A stretch of 64,000 nt of DNA, taken from Mobilisporobacter senegalensis. Lineage in GTDB: Bacteria; Bacillota; Clostridia; Lachnospirales; Lachnospiraceae. Both the position numbers and the translations under genes were made by a program. Under the pieces are notes generated by a model that searched no databases, was not told the DNA's origin, and worked only from the letters and a program-made list of their open reading frames with translations. This document shows, one piece after another, positions 26,096 through 35,202 of this stretch; the first letter of the stretch is position 1; each line of letters opens with the position of its first letter. The stretch lies in NCBI RefSeq assembly GCF_003752155.1, contig NZ_RJVG01000001.1:496001-560000 (forward strand). The letters are read 5' to 3'.

Positions 26096-26638
26096 ATGAA
26101 AAAGAACTTGTTATTACTTAGGGTTTATTTATTGGCTGGGGCATTCACATTTTCAGGTGGTATGGCTATGCTGCCCGTTATTGAGAGAGAATTATGTAAT
26201 AAATACGGCTTAATTGACAAGGAAAGCCTATACGAATACACAACACTATCCCAAACATTTCCGGGAGTTATTGCACTCACAAACGCTTGCTTTGTGGGAA
26301 AGAAAATCAATGGTACAATCGGAATGATTTTTGCTGGAATTGGTGCAATTTTGCCAGCATATATCCTGATGTCCATTGCATCCCTGCTCTATCAACTGAT
26401 TCCTCAACAAGGGCCAATACTGAGTGCACTGGTGGCTGTCCGAGCTACTTCTGCATCTTTTTTATTCGCAGCAGCATATACGATTGCAAAATACAACTTA
26501 AAAACTAAAATTAATATCCTTCTTTCTTTTTTCTGTTTTGCTTTTACTGCACTTAATCTTATTGGAGCACCAATATTAATCTTATTGTCAGCACTTATTG
26601 GCGTTTGTATTGTTCACATCAGAAAGGATAGAAAATGA
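26096..26638 (+). CDS. Chromate transporter family protein, first half (short-chain ChrA)
   Basis: 180-residue membrane protein of the CHR family. The family signature is visible as AGAFTFSGGMAMLPVIEREL followed by LSQTFPGVIALTNACFVG. Short-chain ChrA proteins carry one domain and work as pairs of two different genes; here the second gene overlaps by 4 bp. Members export chromate in some bacteria, but in anaerobic Clostridia the true substrate is unknown. Ribosome site TAGGAGGT. Probably controlled by the divergent LysR protein. Confidence 0.88.
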   Translation: MKKNLLLLRVYLLAGAFTFSGGMAMLPVIERELCNKYGLIDKESLYEYTTLSQTFPGVIALTNACFVGKKINGTIGMIFAGIGAILPAYILMSIASLLYQLIPQQGPILSALVAVRATSASFLFAAAYTIAKYNLKTKINILLSFFCFAFTALNLIGAPILILLSALIGVCIVHIRKDRK

Positions 26639-27189
26639 TAGTAAAAATAATGTTAACATTTCTAAAAATAGGATTTTGGGGATTTGGCGGCGGTTATGCG
26701 ATGCTGTCATTAATTTTTGAAGAAGCAGCTAAATTTGGTATGACAATTGATGAATTTGCTGATTTGAATGCCTTAGATGTCTTGATTCCGGGGCCCATTG
26801 CTATTAACTCTGCAACATATGTGGGACAGCTATATGGTGGCTTTTTAGGCGCCTTGGTTGCTACGTTTGCAGTTAGTGTTCCATCACTGATATTTGTTCC
26901 TCTATTTATGCGATATGAAGAAAAAATAAACAGCAGCAGATATTTAAATGCAGCCTTAACAAGTGTCAAAGCAGCATCGGTCGGTCTTATATTTGGAGTA
27001 GCGCTATCCATTATGTTAGCAACTACATTTAACATCTCCCATCTTTTTGATTGGCAGCACATTAATTTTGATTGGCTTTCATTCATGATGATGGCTGCTG
27101 CATTTGTGTTGCATACTCGTTATGAAATCAGTCCGATCGTACTCACATTACTTGCTGGGATCGTTGGCTGGATAGCTTATTTTATTTGA
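26635..27189 (+). CDS. Chromate transporter family protein, second half (short-chain ChrA)
   Basis: 184 residues, partner of the preceding gene. N-terminal signature FLKIGFWGFGGGYAMLSLIF and LDVLIPGPIAINSATYVG match the other half of a long-chain ChrA. About six membrane segments. Overlaps its partner by 4 bp (ATGA), which suggests translational coupling and a heterodimer. A bidirectional terminator follows. Confidence 0.88.
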   Translation: MIVKIMLTFLKIGFWGFGGGYAMLSLIFEEAAKFGMTIDEFADLNALDVLIPGPIAINSATYVGQLYGGFLGALVATFAVSVPSLIFVPLFMRYEEKINSSRYLNAALTSVKAASVGLIFGVALSIMLATTFNISHLFDWQHINFDWLSFMMMAAAFVLHTRYEISPIVLTLLAGIVGWIAYFI

Positions 27190-27245
27190 TTTGAGTAATT
27201 ACTTATTTAAGACCAAAAATCTACAAGTCAGGATGATTCATAAAA

Positions 27246-27279
27246 AAATGACCACAGCAAAATAATGCCATGGTCATTT
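27246..27279. terminator. Bidirectional terminator
   Basis: AAATGACCA...TGGTCATTT (9 bp, 16-base loop), flanked by A and T runs, between the convergent chromate-transporter and purine-permease genes. Confidence 0.72.
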
Positions 27280-27326
27280 GTATATTCATAGAATACTAAT
27301 TTTTTATAAGGAATTCTTTTGATTTA

Positions 27327-28763
27327 TTAAATAAATGCTAAAATAACAAAGTTCAGAATAAATAATCCTGATGCCACCCAAAGGATTGGATGCACTTCGT
27401 TTGCCTTTCCTTTTGTAACCTTTACGATACAATAGAAGATAAACCCTGCTGCAATACCATAAGAAATGCTATAGCATAAAGCCATAAAGATTGCTGCAAA
27501 GAATGCAGGAACAGCCACGTCAAACTCAGTCCATTTTACGTCAGCAAATGAAGCTAACATCATAATACCCACTACGATTAAGGCAGGAGCTGTTGCCTGT
27601 GCAGGAACGATTCCTACAACAGGAGCCAGGAACATGCTTAAGATAAACATAATTGCTGTAACAACTGCTGTTAAACCAGTACGTCCACCTGCTGCGATAC
27701 CTGCTGCACTTTCAACATATGTAGTTGTATTAGAAGTACCAAATAATGCACCAATAGATGTTGCAATAGCATCTGCAAATAATGCTTTGTCCATCTTAGA
27801 CTTAAATCCGGCACCTTCTTCTAATGCTCTTTGATCCTCTTCTGAGAAGATACCAGTACGACGGCCTGTACCAATAAATGTGCCGATTGTATCAAATGTA
27901 TCTGATAAACTGAATGCAAAGATTGTCATTAAAACTAAAGGAATCTTTGCGCTATCACTAAATAAAGAAATCATACCTTTTTCACCCAGAGCCACAAGGA
28001 AAGTATCTTTTAATTGAGCAAAGGAATCTCCTAAACTGGATGTTGCTCCAATTGCTGATAAATCAACTACTTTCAGTGGAATACCAATAAGTGTTGTTAC
28101 AATAATACCCAGGATAATAGCACCTTTTACATTAAGTACTAAAAGAACCACTGTAATAACAAGTCCAATAAGAGCTAATAAAACTGCTGGAGTATTAAAA
28201 TCTACAAGTGCTGGAACTGCACTGCTATTAGCCACAACAGTACCGCCTTCCCCAAATTGTACATAAGCTCCAGGATCAGATGTAAAATTAATGAACCCTG
28301 CATTTTTGATACCAATATATGCAATGAATACACCAATACCGCCACCGATAGCATTTTGTAAACTTTCTGGAATCGCTTTAATGATAAGTTTACGAATTTT
28401 AGTAACAGTGATGAATACATTAATCAAACCACAGATGAACACCATAGCTAATGCTTGTTGCCATGTAAATCCAAGAACAGAACATACTGTGAAAGTGAAA
28501 AATGCGTTAAGTCCCATACCCGGTGCTTGTGCATATGGTACATTCGCAACAAGTCCCATAACAAGTGTTCCTATTGCTGATGCTATGATTGTTGCTAAGA
28601 ATACTGCTCCAGTTGGCATTGGATTTTCAGCAGTACCTGCTAGAGATAACATTGATGGATTTACAAAAATGATATACGCCATTGCAAAGAATGTTGTAAT
28701 ACCTGCCATCACTTCCGTAGATACTTTAGTTCCATTTTCCTTGAGTTTAAAAAACTTATCCAT
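27327..28763 (-). CDS. NCS2-family purine permease, AzgA type (guanine/hypoxanthine/adenine)
   Basis: 478-residue membrane protein with about 12-14 hydrophobic segments. N-terminal signature EVMAGITTFFAMAYIIFVNP and the substrate motif region QAPGMGLNAFFTFTV are characteristic of the AzgA-like subgroup (PbuG/PbuO), and SLSDTFDTIGTFIGTGRRTG is another conserved block. It would import purine bases with protons. Monocistronic with its own promoter. No purine riboswitch core was found in the very AT-rich 200 bp upstream, although such genes often carry one. Functionally it complements the nucleoside module further on. Confidence 0.93.
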   Translation of the reverse strand: MDKFFKLKENGTKVSTEVMAGITTFFAMAYIIFVNPSMLSLAGTAENPMPTGAVFLATIIASAIGTLVMGLVANVPYAQAPGMGLNAFFTFTVCSVLGFTWQQALAMVFICGLINVFITVTKIRKLIIKAIPESLQNAIGGGIGVFIAYIGIKNAGFINFTSDPGAYVQFGEGGTVVANSSAVPALVDFNTPAVLLALIGLVITVVLLVLNVKGAIILGIIVTTLIGIPLKVVDLSAIGATSSLGDSFAQLKDTFLVALGEKGMISLFSDSAKIPLVLMTIFAFSLSDTFDTIGTFIGTGRRTGIFSEEDQRALEEGAGFKSKMDKALFADAIATSIGALFGTSNTTTYVESAAGIAAGGRTGLTAVVTAIMFILSMFLAPVVGIVPAQATAPALIVVGIMMLASFADVKWTEFDVAVPAFFAAIFMALCYSISYGIAAGFIFYCIVKVTKGKANEVHPILWVASGLFILNFVILAFI

Positions 28764-28819
28764 GGTAAAACTCCTTTTATAAAATATTTTTTAGAGAAAA
28801 TCTTCTAATTACTTTATTG

Positions 28820-28848
28820 ATTATAACTATTTTTCTTATTATCATCAA
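28820..28848 (-). promoter_or_regulatory. Promoter of the purine permease gene
   Basis: Minus strand TTGATG (28843-28848), 17 bases, TATAAT (28820-28825), 57 bp before the start codon. The surrounding 28770-28965 stretch is nearly all A and T and shows no other feature. Confidence 0.7.
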
Positions 28849-28967
28849 TAAAATTTAATAAAATTTTAAGGAATTATACATTATTATTATTAATTTTATT
28901 TATTAATATAACTTATTAATCTTTTTTATGTTATTAAATATACTTATTTATTTAAATAATCTTATAG

Positions 28968-30452
28968 TTATTCTATTCCTATATCATTTATAGCAGGATT
29001 GGATATTACCTTACCTCTAATATCATATCTGGATCCATGGCATGGACAATCCCAGGTTAATTCATCTGGATTCCATTCCAATTGACAGCCAAGATGAGCA
29101 CATTTAGCAGAAACAAAAAAGCACTCTCCCTCCTCATCCTTATACACACCATATTTCTCTCCTTCATATTCCACAATTCCTCCATGGCCAGATGGTAATT
29201 CTTCTAGTTTCTCCTTTGGAATCTTTAGCATGCCCTTTGTAAGTCCGGCTACTGATTTGGCTCCATCCTTCATAAGATTCGTAGCCGAGGCGCTTAAATG
29301 AAACCTTTGAGGCGAGAATACTTCCATATAGTCGTTTTCATTTCCACAAATTCTGTCTCTTATTATCATTGCAGATACCATAGAACTCGTCATGCCCCAT
29401 TTTTTAAAACCGGTAGCAACATACATATTAGGGGTAGAGGAACTATACAAGCCAATATAAGGAATACTATCCAGGGTCATACAATCCTGGGCAGACCAAT
29501 GATATCTTTCTCTTGCATTAGGATACCACTCCCTTGCTTTTTCTCTTAGTCTTTCATAACAGCCCCCTATGTGATTTTCACCTGTTCTATGACCAGATCC
29601 CCCTAATAATAAAAGGTTCTTATAAGTGCGAAAAGAATAACCATCCTTATCTGCATCCAGATACATCCCATCCAGATTCCACTCTTCCCTCATACTATCA
29701 AATACTAACTTTTCCGGATCTCCCTCTCCACATTCCAAGGCAATCACATAAGAACGCTCTTGATGCATTCTCATAAAATAGTATCCCGGTATATTAATAA
29801 ATGGGTAATGTGTGGCGACAATAATATGTTTTGCCACTATTTTAGCCTTACTGGTATAGACGGTATTTTTTTCTACATGTACGGCTAAAGTATTTTCATA
29901 GATGGTAAGCTTCTTTGATAAAGGCAGTAAGAATTTCAAAGGATTAAATTGAGCTTGTCCATTAAAACGAATGGCTGCCTTCGTATCAAATGGCAGTTGT
30001 AATCCTGCAACAAAATCCGCCAGGATTCCGACCCTGCTGGCTGCCTCAACCTCTTGTTCAATGATCTCCTGATTTTCTCTGGAATAAATATAGGAAGACT
30101 TTTCCTCAAATTCACAATCTATATTTTCCTTAGAGATAATTTCTTTATATGTTTCAATTGCTTTTTGATTGGCAAAAGCATACCAAGTCGCCTGATCTAC
30201 TCCAATCTGATCGATTAATTTATGATAAATCAAATCATGCTGGGATGTTATCTTAGCAGTTGTATTCTTAGTAACACCACTTGCAATTTGATTACCTTCT
30301 ATTATAATTACTTCAATTCCTTGTTCTTGTAATAGGTATCCTGTTAATATGCCTGCAATACCAGCTCCTATTACGACTGTATCCACTTTAATATCCTGTT
30401 CCAGACTTTCTTTTTTTTCAAATGAAACTTCATCGCTCCATACTGACTTCAT
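28968..30452 (-). CDS. FAD-dependent oxidoreductase with C-terminal Rieske 2Fe-2S domain
   Basis: 494 residues from ATG 30452, which follows GAGGTGA; the frame extends to a GTG at 30479. N-terminal dinucleotide fold: VDTVVIGAGIAGILTGYLL, then the DAO-type core. The last 80 residues form a Rieske domain with CAHLGCQLEWN and CPCHGSRYD, the two Cys-x-His / Cys-x-x-His ligand pairs intact. Such fusions (YhfW-like in Bacillus) are common but their substrate is unknown. A flavin plus a high-potential iron-sulfur cluster suggests a redox enzyme acting on an amine or amino acid. The gene stands alone between two unrelated neighbours. Confidence 0.9.
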   Translation of the reverse strand: MKSVWSDEVSFEKKESLEQDIKVDTVVIGAGIAGILTGYLLQEQGIEVIIIEGNQIASGVTKNTTAKITSQHDLIYHKLIDQIGVDQATWYAFANQKAIETYKEIISKENIDCEFEEKSSYIYSRENQEIIEQEVEAASRVGILADFVAGLQLPFDTKAAIRFNGQAQFNPLKFLLPLSKKLTIYENTLAVHVEKNTVYTSKAKIVAKHIIVATHYPFINIPGYYFMRMHQERSYVIALECGEGDPEKLVFDSMREEWNLDGMYLDADKDGYSFRTYKNLLLLGGSGHRTGENHIGGCYERLREKAREWYPNARERYHWSAQDCMTLDSIPYIGLYSSSTPNMYVATGFKKWGMTSSMVSAMIIRDRICGNENDYMEVFSPQRFHLSASATNLMKDGAKSVAGLTKGMLKIPKEKLEELPSGHGGIVEYEGEKYGVYKDEEGECFFVSAKCAHLGCQLEWNPDELTWDCPCHGSRYDIRGKVISNPAINDIGIE

Positions 30453-30660
30453 ACATATCACCTCATTAAATAGTATCACCTTTCCAGTCTAATTCATTCA
30501 ACCAATACCGTGTTTAAAATAATAAGGTCCAATTTATTGAAAAACCTTCCTATTAAATTATGTTGATACATGTAATGGAAAGATTATTAATATAATTCAA
30601 TAAAAGACTGTCATAGGTACATATAAGTTAAAACTATATGTTTACTATAATGGAGAATAG

Positions 30661-31383
30661 ATGAGTAGAATCACGTCATTCAAACAAGCTGAAAATGGGT
30701 TAGATGCCAATGGTTTAAAATTAATTGCTATTACTGCCATGTTTATAGATCATCTTTCGTGGTGGTTATTTCCATTAAAAAGTATTGAAGGAGAATTAAT
30801 CCATATTCTCGGTAGGATTGTCGCGCCGGTCATGTGCTATTTTGTGGCTGAGGGATATTTTCATACAAGAAATTTAAAGAAATATATTCTCAGATTAATT
30901 TTATTTGCACTTATTTCCCACTTTCCCTATGTTTACTATTTTGAACATCCCTGGTATGAGACTACGGGAATTATGTGGGGCCTTGCAATGGGTCTGATTG
31001 GATTAGCCGCAAATCAAAGTGAAGAATTAAAAGACTGGCAAAAATGGCTGATATTGCTGTTATGCTGCCTCCTATGCGGATTTGGAAATTGGTCCTGTAC
31101 TCCTGTTATATGGATCGTCCTGTTTGGACATTTCAGAGGGAATTTCAGAAAACAGATGATCGCATTCCTTATCTTTGGATGGCTATTCTTTTCACTTCCG
31201 ATGTGTATCATACGTGGATGGCAATATGCATACCAGTTTGGGATTATTTTAGCTATCCCATTATTAGCCTTATATAATGGTAAAAAAGGTAAAAAATCAC
31301 TATTCATTAAATGGGGCTTCTATATCTTTTATCCTTTGCATTTAATTATTTTGTATATATTTCGTTTTATCATCTTTAAGTAG
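30661..31383 (+). CDS. TraX-family integral membrane protein
   Basis: 240 residues with about seven or eight hydrophobic segments. The N-terminal segment NGLKLIAITAMFIDHLSWWL and the following GRIVAPVMCYFVAEGYFHTR are diagnostic of TraX-type proteins. The name comes from the F-plasmid pilin acetylase, but most chromosomal homologues are uncharacterised and may acylate a surface molecule. GGAGA precedes the ATG by four bases. A TATAAT at 30646-30651 lies so close that a transcript from it would start almost at the ATG; a more upstream promoter is likelier. No conjugation genes are nearby. Confidence 0.88.
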   Translation: MSRITSFKQAENGLDANGLKLIAITAMFIDHLSWWLFPLKSIEGELIHILGRIVAPVMCYFVAEGYFHTRNLKKYILRLILFALISHFPYVYYFEHPWYETTGIMWGLAMGLIGLAANQSEELKDWQKWLILLLCCLLCGFGNWSCTPVIWIVLFGHFRGNFRKQMIAFLIFGWLFFSLPMCIIRGWQYAYQFGIILAIPLLALYNGKKGKKSLFIKWGFYIFYPLHLIILYIFRFIIFK

Positions 31384-31423
31384 CAAAGGGGTTGTTGCAA
31401 ATATAGCATCTGTAGAATATCAC

Positions 31424-31452
31424 AAAAAGAGGACTGTTTTGCAACAGCCCTC
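31424..31452. terminator. Terminator of the second amino-acid importer operon
   Basis: On minus, GAGGGCTGTT-GCAA-AACAGTCCTC is followed by TTTTT (31424-31428), 14 bases after the ATPase stop. On plus a longer repeat (GGGTTGTTGCAAA at 31389-31401 with TTTGCAACAGCCC) may end the TraX transcript. Confidence 0.78.
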
Positions 31453-31465
31453 TCCTAAATCAGTT

Positions 31466-32188
31466 CTATAATACCTTAGATAAAAAATCTTTTAATCTGG
31501 GATTCCTAGGATTTTCAAAAAAGTCTTTTGGATTATTCTCTTCTTTTACTTGCCCTTCATCAATAAAAAGAACGCGGGTTGCAACTTCTTTTGCAAATCC
31601 CATCTCATGGGTAACTACAACCATTGTCATTCCTGCTTCTGCAAGTTCTTTCATCAGTTCTAAGACTTCTCCTACCATCTCCGGATCCAAAGCAGAAGTT
31701 GGTTCATCAAAAAGCATTACATCCGGATCCATTGCCAGGGCTCTAATGATCGCAATACGCTGTTGCTGTCCACCTGAAAGCTGGCGTGGATACGCCCCTG
31801 CTTTATCCGATAGGCCAATTCTCTCTAATAATTTGATTGCTTTCTGATCTGCCTCTTCCTGGGTCATAAGTTTTAATTTTACTGGTGCTAATGTAATATT
31901 CTGTTGAACCGTAAGATGGGGGAATAGGTTAAATTGCTGGAACACCATACCCATTTTTTGACGTAATTTATTAATATTACATTTTGGATCTGTGATATTA
32001 TTATTCTCAAACCAGATTTCACCATCGGTTGGTTGTTCAAGAAGGTTAAGACATCTTAAAAAGGTGGATTTTCCTGAACCTGAAGGACCAATAACTACAA
32101 CTTTCTCGCCCTTTTGGATATTTTGGGTAATACCATTTAACACCATATGTTTTCCAAATGATTTTTGTAAATTTTTAGTGCTTATCAC
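31466..32188 (-). CDS. Amino-acid ABC transporter ATP-binding protein (GlnQ type)
   Basis: 240 residues. Walker [22 protein letters not shown]-loop [17 protein letters not shown], signature [17 protein letters not shown], Walker [16 protein letters not shown], switch [10 protein letters not shown]. Overlaps the permease gene by 14 bp. It is the second complete polar amino acid importer in the window, clearly paralogous to the one at 13.3-15.4 kb but with the gene order inverted relative to the strand and no enzyme gene attached. Confidence 0.94.
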   Translation of the reverse strand: MISTKNLQKSFGKHMVLNGITQNIQKGEKVVVIGPSGSGKSTFLRCLNLLEQPTDGEIWFENNNITDPKCNINKLRQKMGMVFQQFNLFPHLTVQQNITLAPVKLKLMTQEEADQKAIKLLERIGLSDKAGAYPRQLSGGQQQRIAIIRALAMDPDVMLFDEPTSALDPEMVGEVLELMKELAEAGMTMVVVTHEMGFAKEVATRVLFIDEGQVKEENNPKDFFENPRNPRLKDFLSKVL

Positions 32189-32909
32189 CTTGTCTCATCC
32201 TCCTTTCAAAAATTCCTAAAAACTTAGTAAGACCAAGTACGATAATTAAGTAAAATACTGCCGTAATAATAAGGGGCGGAAGTGGTTGATATGTTCTTGA
32301 ACCAATATATTGTGCTGCTTTCGTTAAATCTGTTACGGCAATTACTCCTGCTACAGATGTTTCTTTCACTAATACGATAAATTCATTACCAAGGGCCGGG
32401 AGGATATTCTTTATCGCCTGTGGCAATATAATATAGAGCATTGTTTGAATATTGTTAAGACCCAGGGAACGTCCTGCTTCATTCTGTCCTTTATCAATAG
32501 ATTCAATTCCTGCTCTCACGATTTCAGCAACATAGGCGCCTGAATTAATCCCAAAGCAGATTGCTCCTACTACGATTTCATTGGTATTTCTGGATGTAAA
32601 TATAAGATTATATATAATAAGTAACTGTACCATTACCGGTGTACCTCTTATTATATTAATATATCCATTACATATAGTATTCACCAGTTTAATACAAACT
32701 ATCGTGAACCAATTCTTCCCTTTACTTTTTTGTGCTGTAACTTTTGCAATGGCTACGATAATACCAATTAAAGATCCTAATATGATTGCAAAAAATGATA
32801 TTAAAAGTGTAATCTTCAGACCATCCAAATAGGCCAAATATCTATTATCAAGAATAAACGCATTATAATATGACTCTAAAAACTCTCCCACACCGGCACT
32901 TCCTTTCAT
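32175..32909 (-). CDS. Amino-acid ABC transporter permease (HisM/GlnP family)
   Basis: 244 residues if read from ATG 32909; a GTG at 32891 is nine bases after AAAGGA and may be the real start (238 residues), since the ATG itself has no ribosome site. Family segments [19 protein letters not shown] and the ATPase-contact loop [20 protein letters not shown] are present. Five or so membrane segments. Separated from the binding-protein gene by 292 bp containing a strong terminator, and overlapping the ATPase gene. Confidence 0.9.
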   Translation of the reverse strand: MKGSAGVGEFLESYYNAFILDNRYLAYLDGLKITLLISFFAIILGSLIGIIVAIAKVTAQKSKGKNWFTIVCIKLVNTICNGYINIIRGTPVMVQLLIIYNLIFTSRNTNEIVVGAICFGINSGAYVAEIVRAGIESIDKGQNEAGRSLGLNNIQTMLYIILPQAIKNILPALGNEFIVLVKETSVAGVIAVTDLTKAAQYIGSRTYQPLPPLIITAVFYLIIVLGLTKFLGIFERRMRQGDKH

Positions 32910-33110
32910 CCCAATTATTTTTACGGTAATTTTTATAATTAATCATTATCTTAAAATTAAATATTATTAATTTTAAGAATCTACTCTATTTAAATTACTT
33001 CATTACCTGGTTTATTATTATAACTTATAATACTTATAAAATGTAACATTATTCTATCCAAAAAGCAAATAGTTCTATAAAATTTTTTCATATTTTTTCT
33101 TAACACAACT

Positions 33111-33154
33111 AAAAAACCAGAAGACGAACCAAAATACCTGTCTTCTGGTTTTTT
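33111..33154 (-). terminator. Terminator between binding-protein and permease genes
   Basis: A 15-bp perfect stem (AAAAAACCAGAAGAC with GTCTTCTGGTTTTTT), 14-base loop, T6 end. It lies 48 bp after the binding-protein stop. Either it is leaky, giving more binding protein than permease, or the permease-ATPase pair has its own promoter in the AT-rich 32910-33100 stretch. Confidence 0.88.
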
Positions 33155-33201
33155 ACTAAATACATTTTTTTATCTATATTTATACATCAGCTTTTCTCTG
33201 A

Positions 33202-33984
33202 TTATTTTCCAGTATGATTTGCTGTGAATTCTTCAATCTTTCCTTCTTCAATTAATGTTGTAATTGTATCATTGATTTGATCAAGAAGTTCCTGATTTCC
33301 TTTCTTAACTGCAATTGCATACTTATCTTCAAACAATGTACCATCTAATACTGTTAAAGTATCATTGGCAGCCACTAATTCTTCTGCCGGATATTGATCC
33401 ATAACAATACAGTCTACCTTGCCGTTTTTTAAATCTTCCGCTGCCTGTGCGAATTTTGTATAACGTTTTATATCTGCCGGCTTAACATTCTCTTCATTAG
33501 ATACCCAAAAATCTGCAATATTTCCTTGCTGTACACCAATGATCTTATCATTTAAATCCTCGATGCTAGAAACTGTTGGATTTTCTTTATTTACAACAAC
33601 AACTTCTGTAGAATTTACATATTCTTTGGAGAAATCCATTACTTTTGCTCTTTCCGGATCAATAGATACGCCTGCTGCAACTAAGTCAACTTTACCATTT
33701 TGTACTGCAATTAATGCACCATCAAAATCCATGTTCTTAATTTCAAGTTCTTTTCCCATTGCATCTGCGATTGCTTTTGCAATGTCCATGTCAATACCAA
33801 CTACCTGATCTCCATCCATATATTCATATGGTGCGAATCCTGCCTCTGTACCGACGATTAATTTATTGCTTTCTTCTGTTTTTCCTTCATCCTTAGCATC
33901 TTTTTTTCCACCACATGCCGCTAATGAAAATACCATGGTTCCCATAATTACCATTGCAAATAATTTTTTAATATTTTTTTTCAT
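33202..33984 (-). CDS. Amino-acid ABC transporter substrate-binding lipoprotein (family 3)
   Basis: 260 residues from ATG 33984, eight bases after GGAGGA. Signal peptide with lipobox SLAACGG, then LIVGTEAGFAPYEYMDGDQV, GIDMDIAKAIADAMG, DLVAAGVSIDPERAKVMDFS and YAIAVKKGNQELLDQIND. These segments are standard for polar amino acid binding proteins. Serves the permease and ATPase genes downstream. Substrate not readable. Confidence 0.93.
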   Translation of the reverse strand: MKKNIKKLFAMVIMGTMVFSLAACGGKKDAKDEGKTEESNKLIVGTEAGFAPYEYMDGDQVVGIDMDIAKAIADAMGKELEIKNMDFDGALIAVQNGKVDLVAAGVSIDPERAKVMDFSKEYVNSTEVVVVNKENPTVSSIEDLNDKIIGVQQGNIADFWVSNEENVKPADIKRYTKFAQAAEDLKNGKVDCIVMDQYPAEELVAANDTLTVLDGTLFEDKYAIAVKKGNQELLDQINDTITTLIEEGKIEEFTANHTGK

Positions 33985-34046
33985 GTTAATATCCTCCACC
34001 TGAACTGTTAATACTATTATTAATATTTATAACATCTATGCACTGT

Positions 34047-34074
34047 ATTGTATCACTTTTTCAAAATTATTCAA
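34047..34074 (-). promoter_or_regulatory. Promoter of the second amino-acid importer
   Basis: Minus strand TTGAAT (34069-34074), 16 bases, TACAAT (34047-34052), about 60 bp before the binding-protein start. Confidence 0.62.
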
Positions 34075-34244
34075 GACTTTATTTAATTATTATGAGAAAA
34101 AATTTATTTTTATACACATTTTATAGAAATAGATTAAGATTTTTTCATATATTAGTAAATATGATTGCTTCTCTTAAGTTTTATTACTTAAGTCCCATGT
34201 TCCTTAAATTTTCCTTAAGTATTATTAAATTTGTGGGCACTTTG

Positions 34245-34273
34245 TTGCCACACTTTATTTCATATGATATAAT
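34245..34273 (+). promoter_or_regulatory. Promoter of the PAP2-family gene
   Basis: TTGCCA (34245-34250), 17 bases, TATAAT (34268-34273); leader of about 110 nt. Just upstream, 34169-34220 repeats the hexamer CTTAAG three times and CCTTAA once more, spaced irregularly, possibly a regulator site. The rest of the 388-bp divergent region 34000-34387 is plain AT-rich sequence. Confidence 0.68.
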
Positions 34274-34387
34274 CAATGGGATATAGTAAAAAATAGGAAT
34301 TATAAGGATGATTTCCTACCAATGTGCATACAATCCTTTTAAGGAACTTATTAAATTTCCTATACCATAAGAAAGGTTGGTAAAACT

Positions 34388-35080
34388 GTGAAAACAACAA
34401 AACAGCAAGCACTTAAGAATTTGTTCTTCAAATACAGGCATGGACTTGTACTATTATATTTTTTCCCTTATATGCTTTGGTTTACTGCTCTTGAAAAATC
34501 AGTAACACATGATTATACTCCTATACACATCTGGTTAGATAATATTATTCCCTTTAATGAATATTTTATCATTCCATATTTATTATGGTTTTTGTATATT
34601 GCAGTAACTGTATTGTATTTCTTTTTTACTTCAAAAGAAGATTTTTATAAGGTCTGTGCTTATCTATTTATTGGAATGACCATATGCCTGATGATTTACA
34701 CTATCTGGCCAAATGGACAAAATCTTCGCCCTGCTTCTTTTGCAAGGGATAATATATTTATTGATATTGTAAAAAGGCTTTATATTCAGGATACATCTAC
34801 AAATGTTTTTCCCAGCATACATGTATTTAACTCTATTGGAGCTCATATTGCCATTGCAAGCAGCAGCAGATTTAAAAACAATAAACTGGTTAAAACAGCT
34901 TCTTTAATATTAGCAATACTTATATCTTTATCTACAGTATTTTTAAAACAGCATTCTGCAATGGATGGCTTTGGTGCAATTATTTTAGGAGCTATAATGT
35001 ATTTGATCGTATATGTTCCTGATTACAGTAAGCACTTTCGCAATACAACCGAGGAAGATAAATATCAATTCGAAAATTAA
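34388..35080 (+). CDS. PAP2-family integral membrane phosphatase/phosphotransferase
   Basis: 230 residues, about six membrane segments, GTG start after AAAGGTTGG. PAP2 signatures: the second motif as NVFPSIHVFNSIGAH and the third as LKQHSAMDGFGAIILG (the catalytic His and Asp). The first basic motif is weak (NGQNLRPASFARDN). Members dephosphorylate phosphatidate, undecaprenyl pyrophosphate or related lipids; the long spacing resembles the inositolphosphotransferase-like (Aur1/Ipt1-type) subgroup. Single gene with own promoter and terminator. Confidence 0.87.
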   Translation: MKTTKQQALKNLFFKYRHGLVLLYFFPYMLWFTALEKSVTHDYTPIHIWLDNIIPFNEYFIIPYLLWFLYIAVTVLYFFFTSKEDFYKVCAYLFIGMTICLMIYTIWPNGQNLRPASFARDNIFIDIVKRLYIQDTSTNVFPSIHVFNSIGAHIAIASSSRFKNNKLVKTASLILAILISLSTVFLKQHSAMDGFGAIILGAIMYLIVYVPDYSKHFRNTTEEDKYQFEN

Positions 35081-35120
35081 TATAAGAAAAATATAGAGGC
35101 TGTCCTATTCTGGCCTTATG

Positions 35121-35170
35121 AATACCAAAAGAGCTATGCATTACAGAGAGTGCATAGCTCTTTTGGTATT
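35121..35170. terminator. Strong bidirectional terminator
   Basis: A perfect 20-bp stem (AATACCAAAAGAGCTATGCA at 35121-35140 with its complement at 35151-35170) and a 10-base loop, with further pairing beyond a three-base bulge. It separates the PAP2 gene from the convergent glycosyltransferase operon. Confidence 0.88.
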
Positions 35171-35202
35171 ATTCATAATAGTTTTGGGGCGATTCCATAT
35201 TT

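Noticed and set aside
28764-28967. Purine riboswitch upstream of the purine permease
   Set aside because: The leader is almost pure A/T, with no conserved purine-aptamer loops and no terminator.
30646-30661. Leaderless transcript of the TraX-family gene from TATAAT at 30646
   Set aside because: GGAGA precedes the ATG and would be lost from such a transcript. No -35 box is placed properly, so the TATAAT is probably chance in AT-rich DNA.
30661-31383. Conjugative element suggested by the TraX-family protein
   Set aside because: No relaxase, pilus, integrase or attachment site is nearby. TraX-like proteins are common on Firmicute chromosomes.
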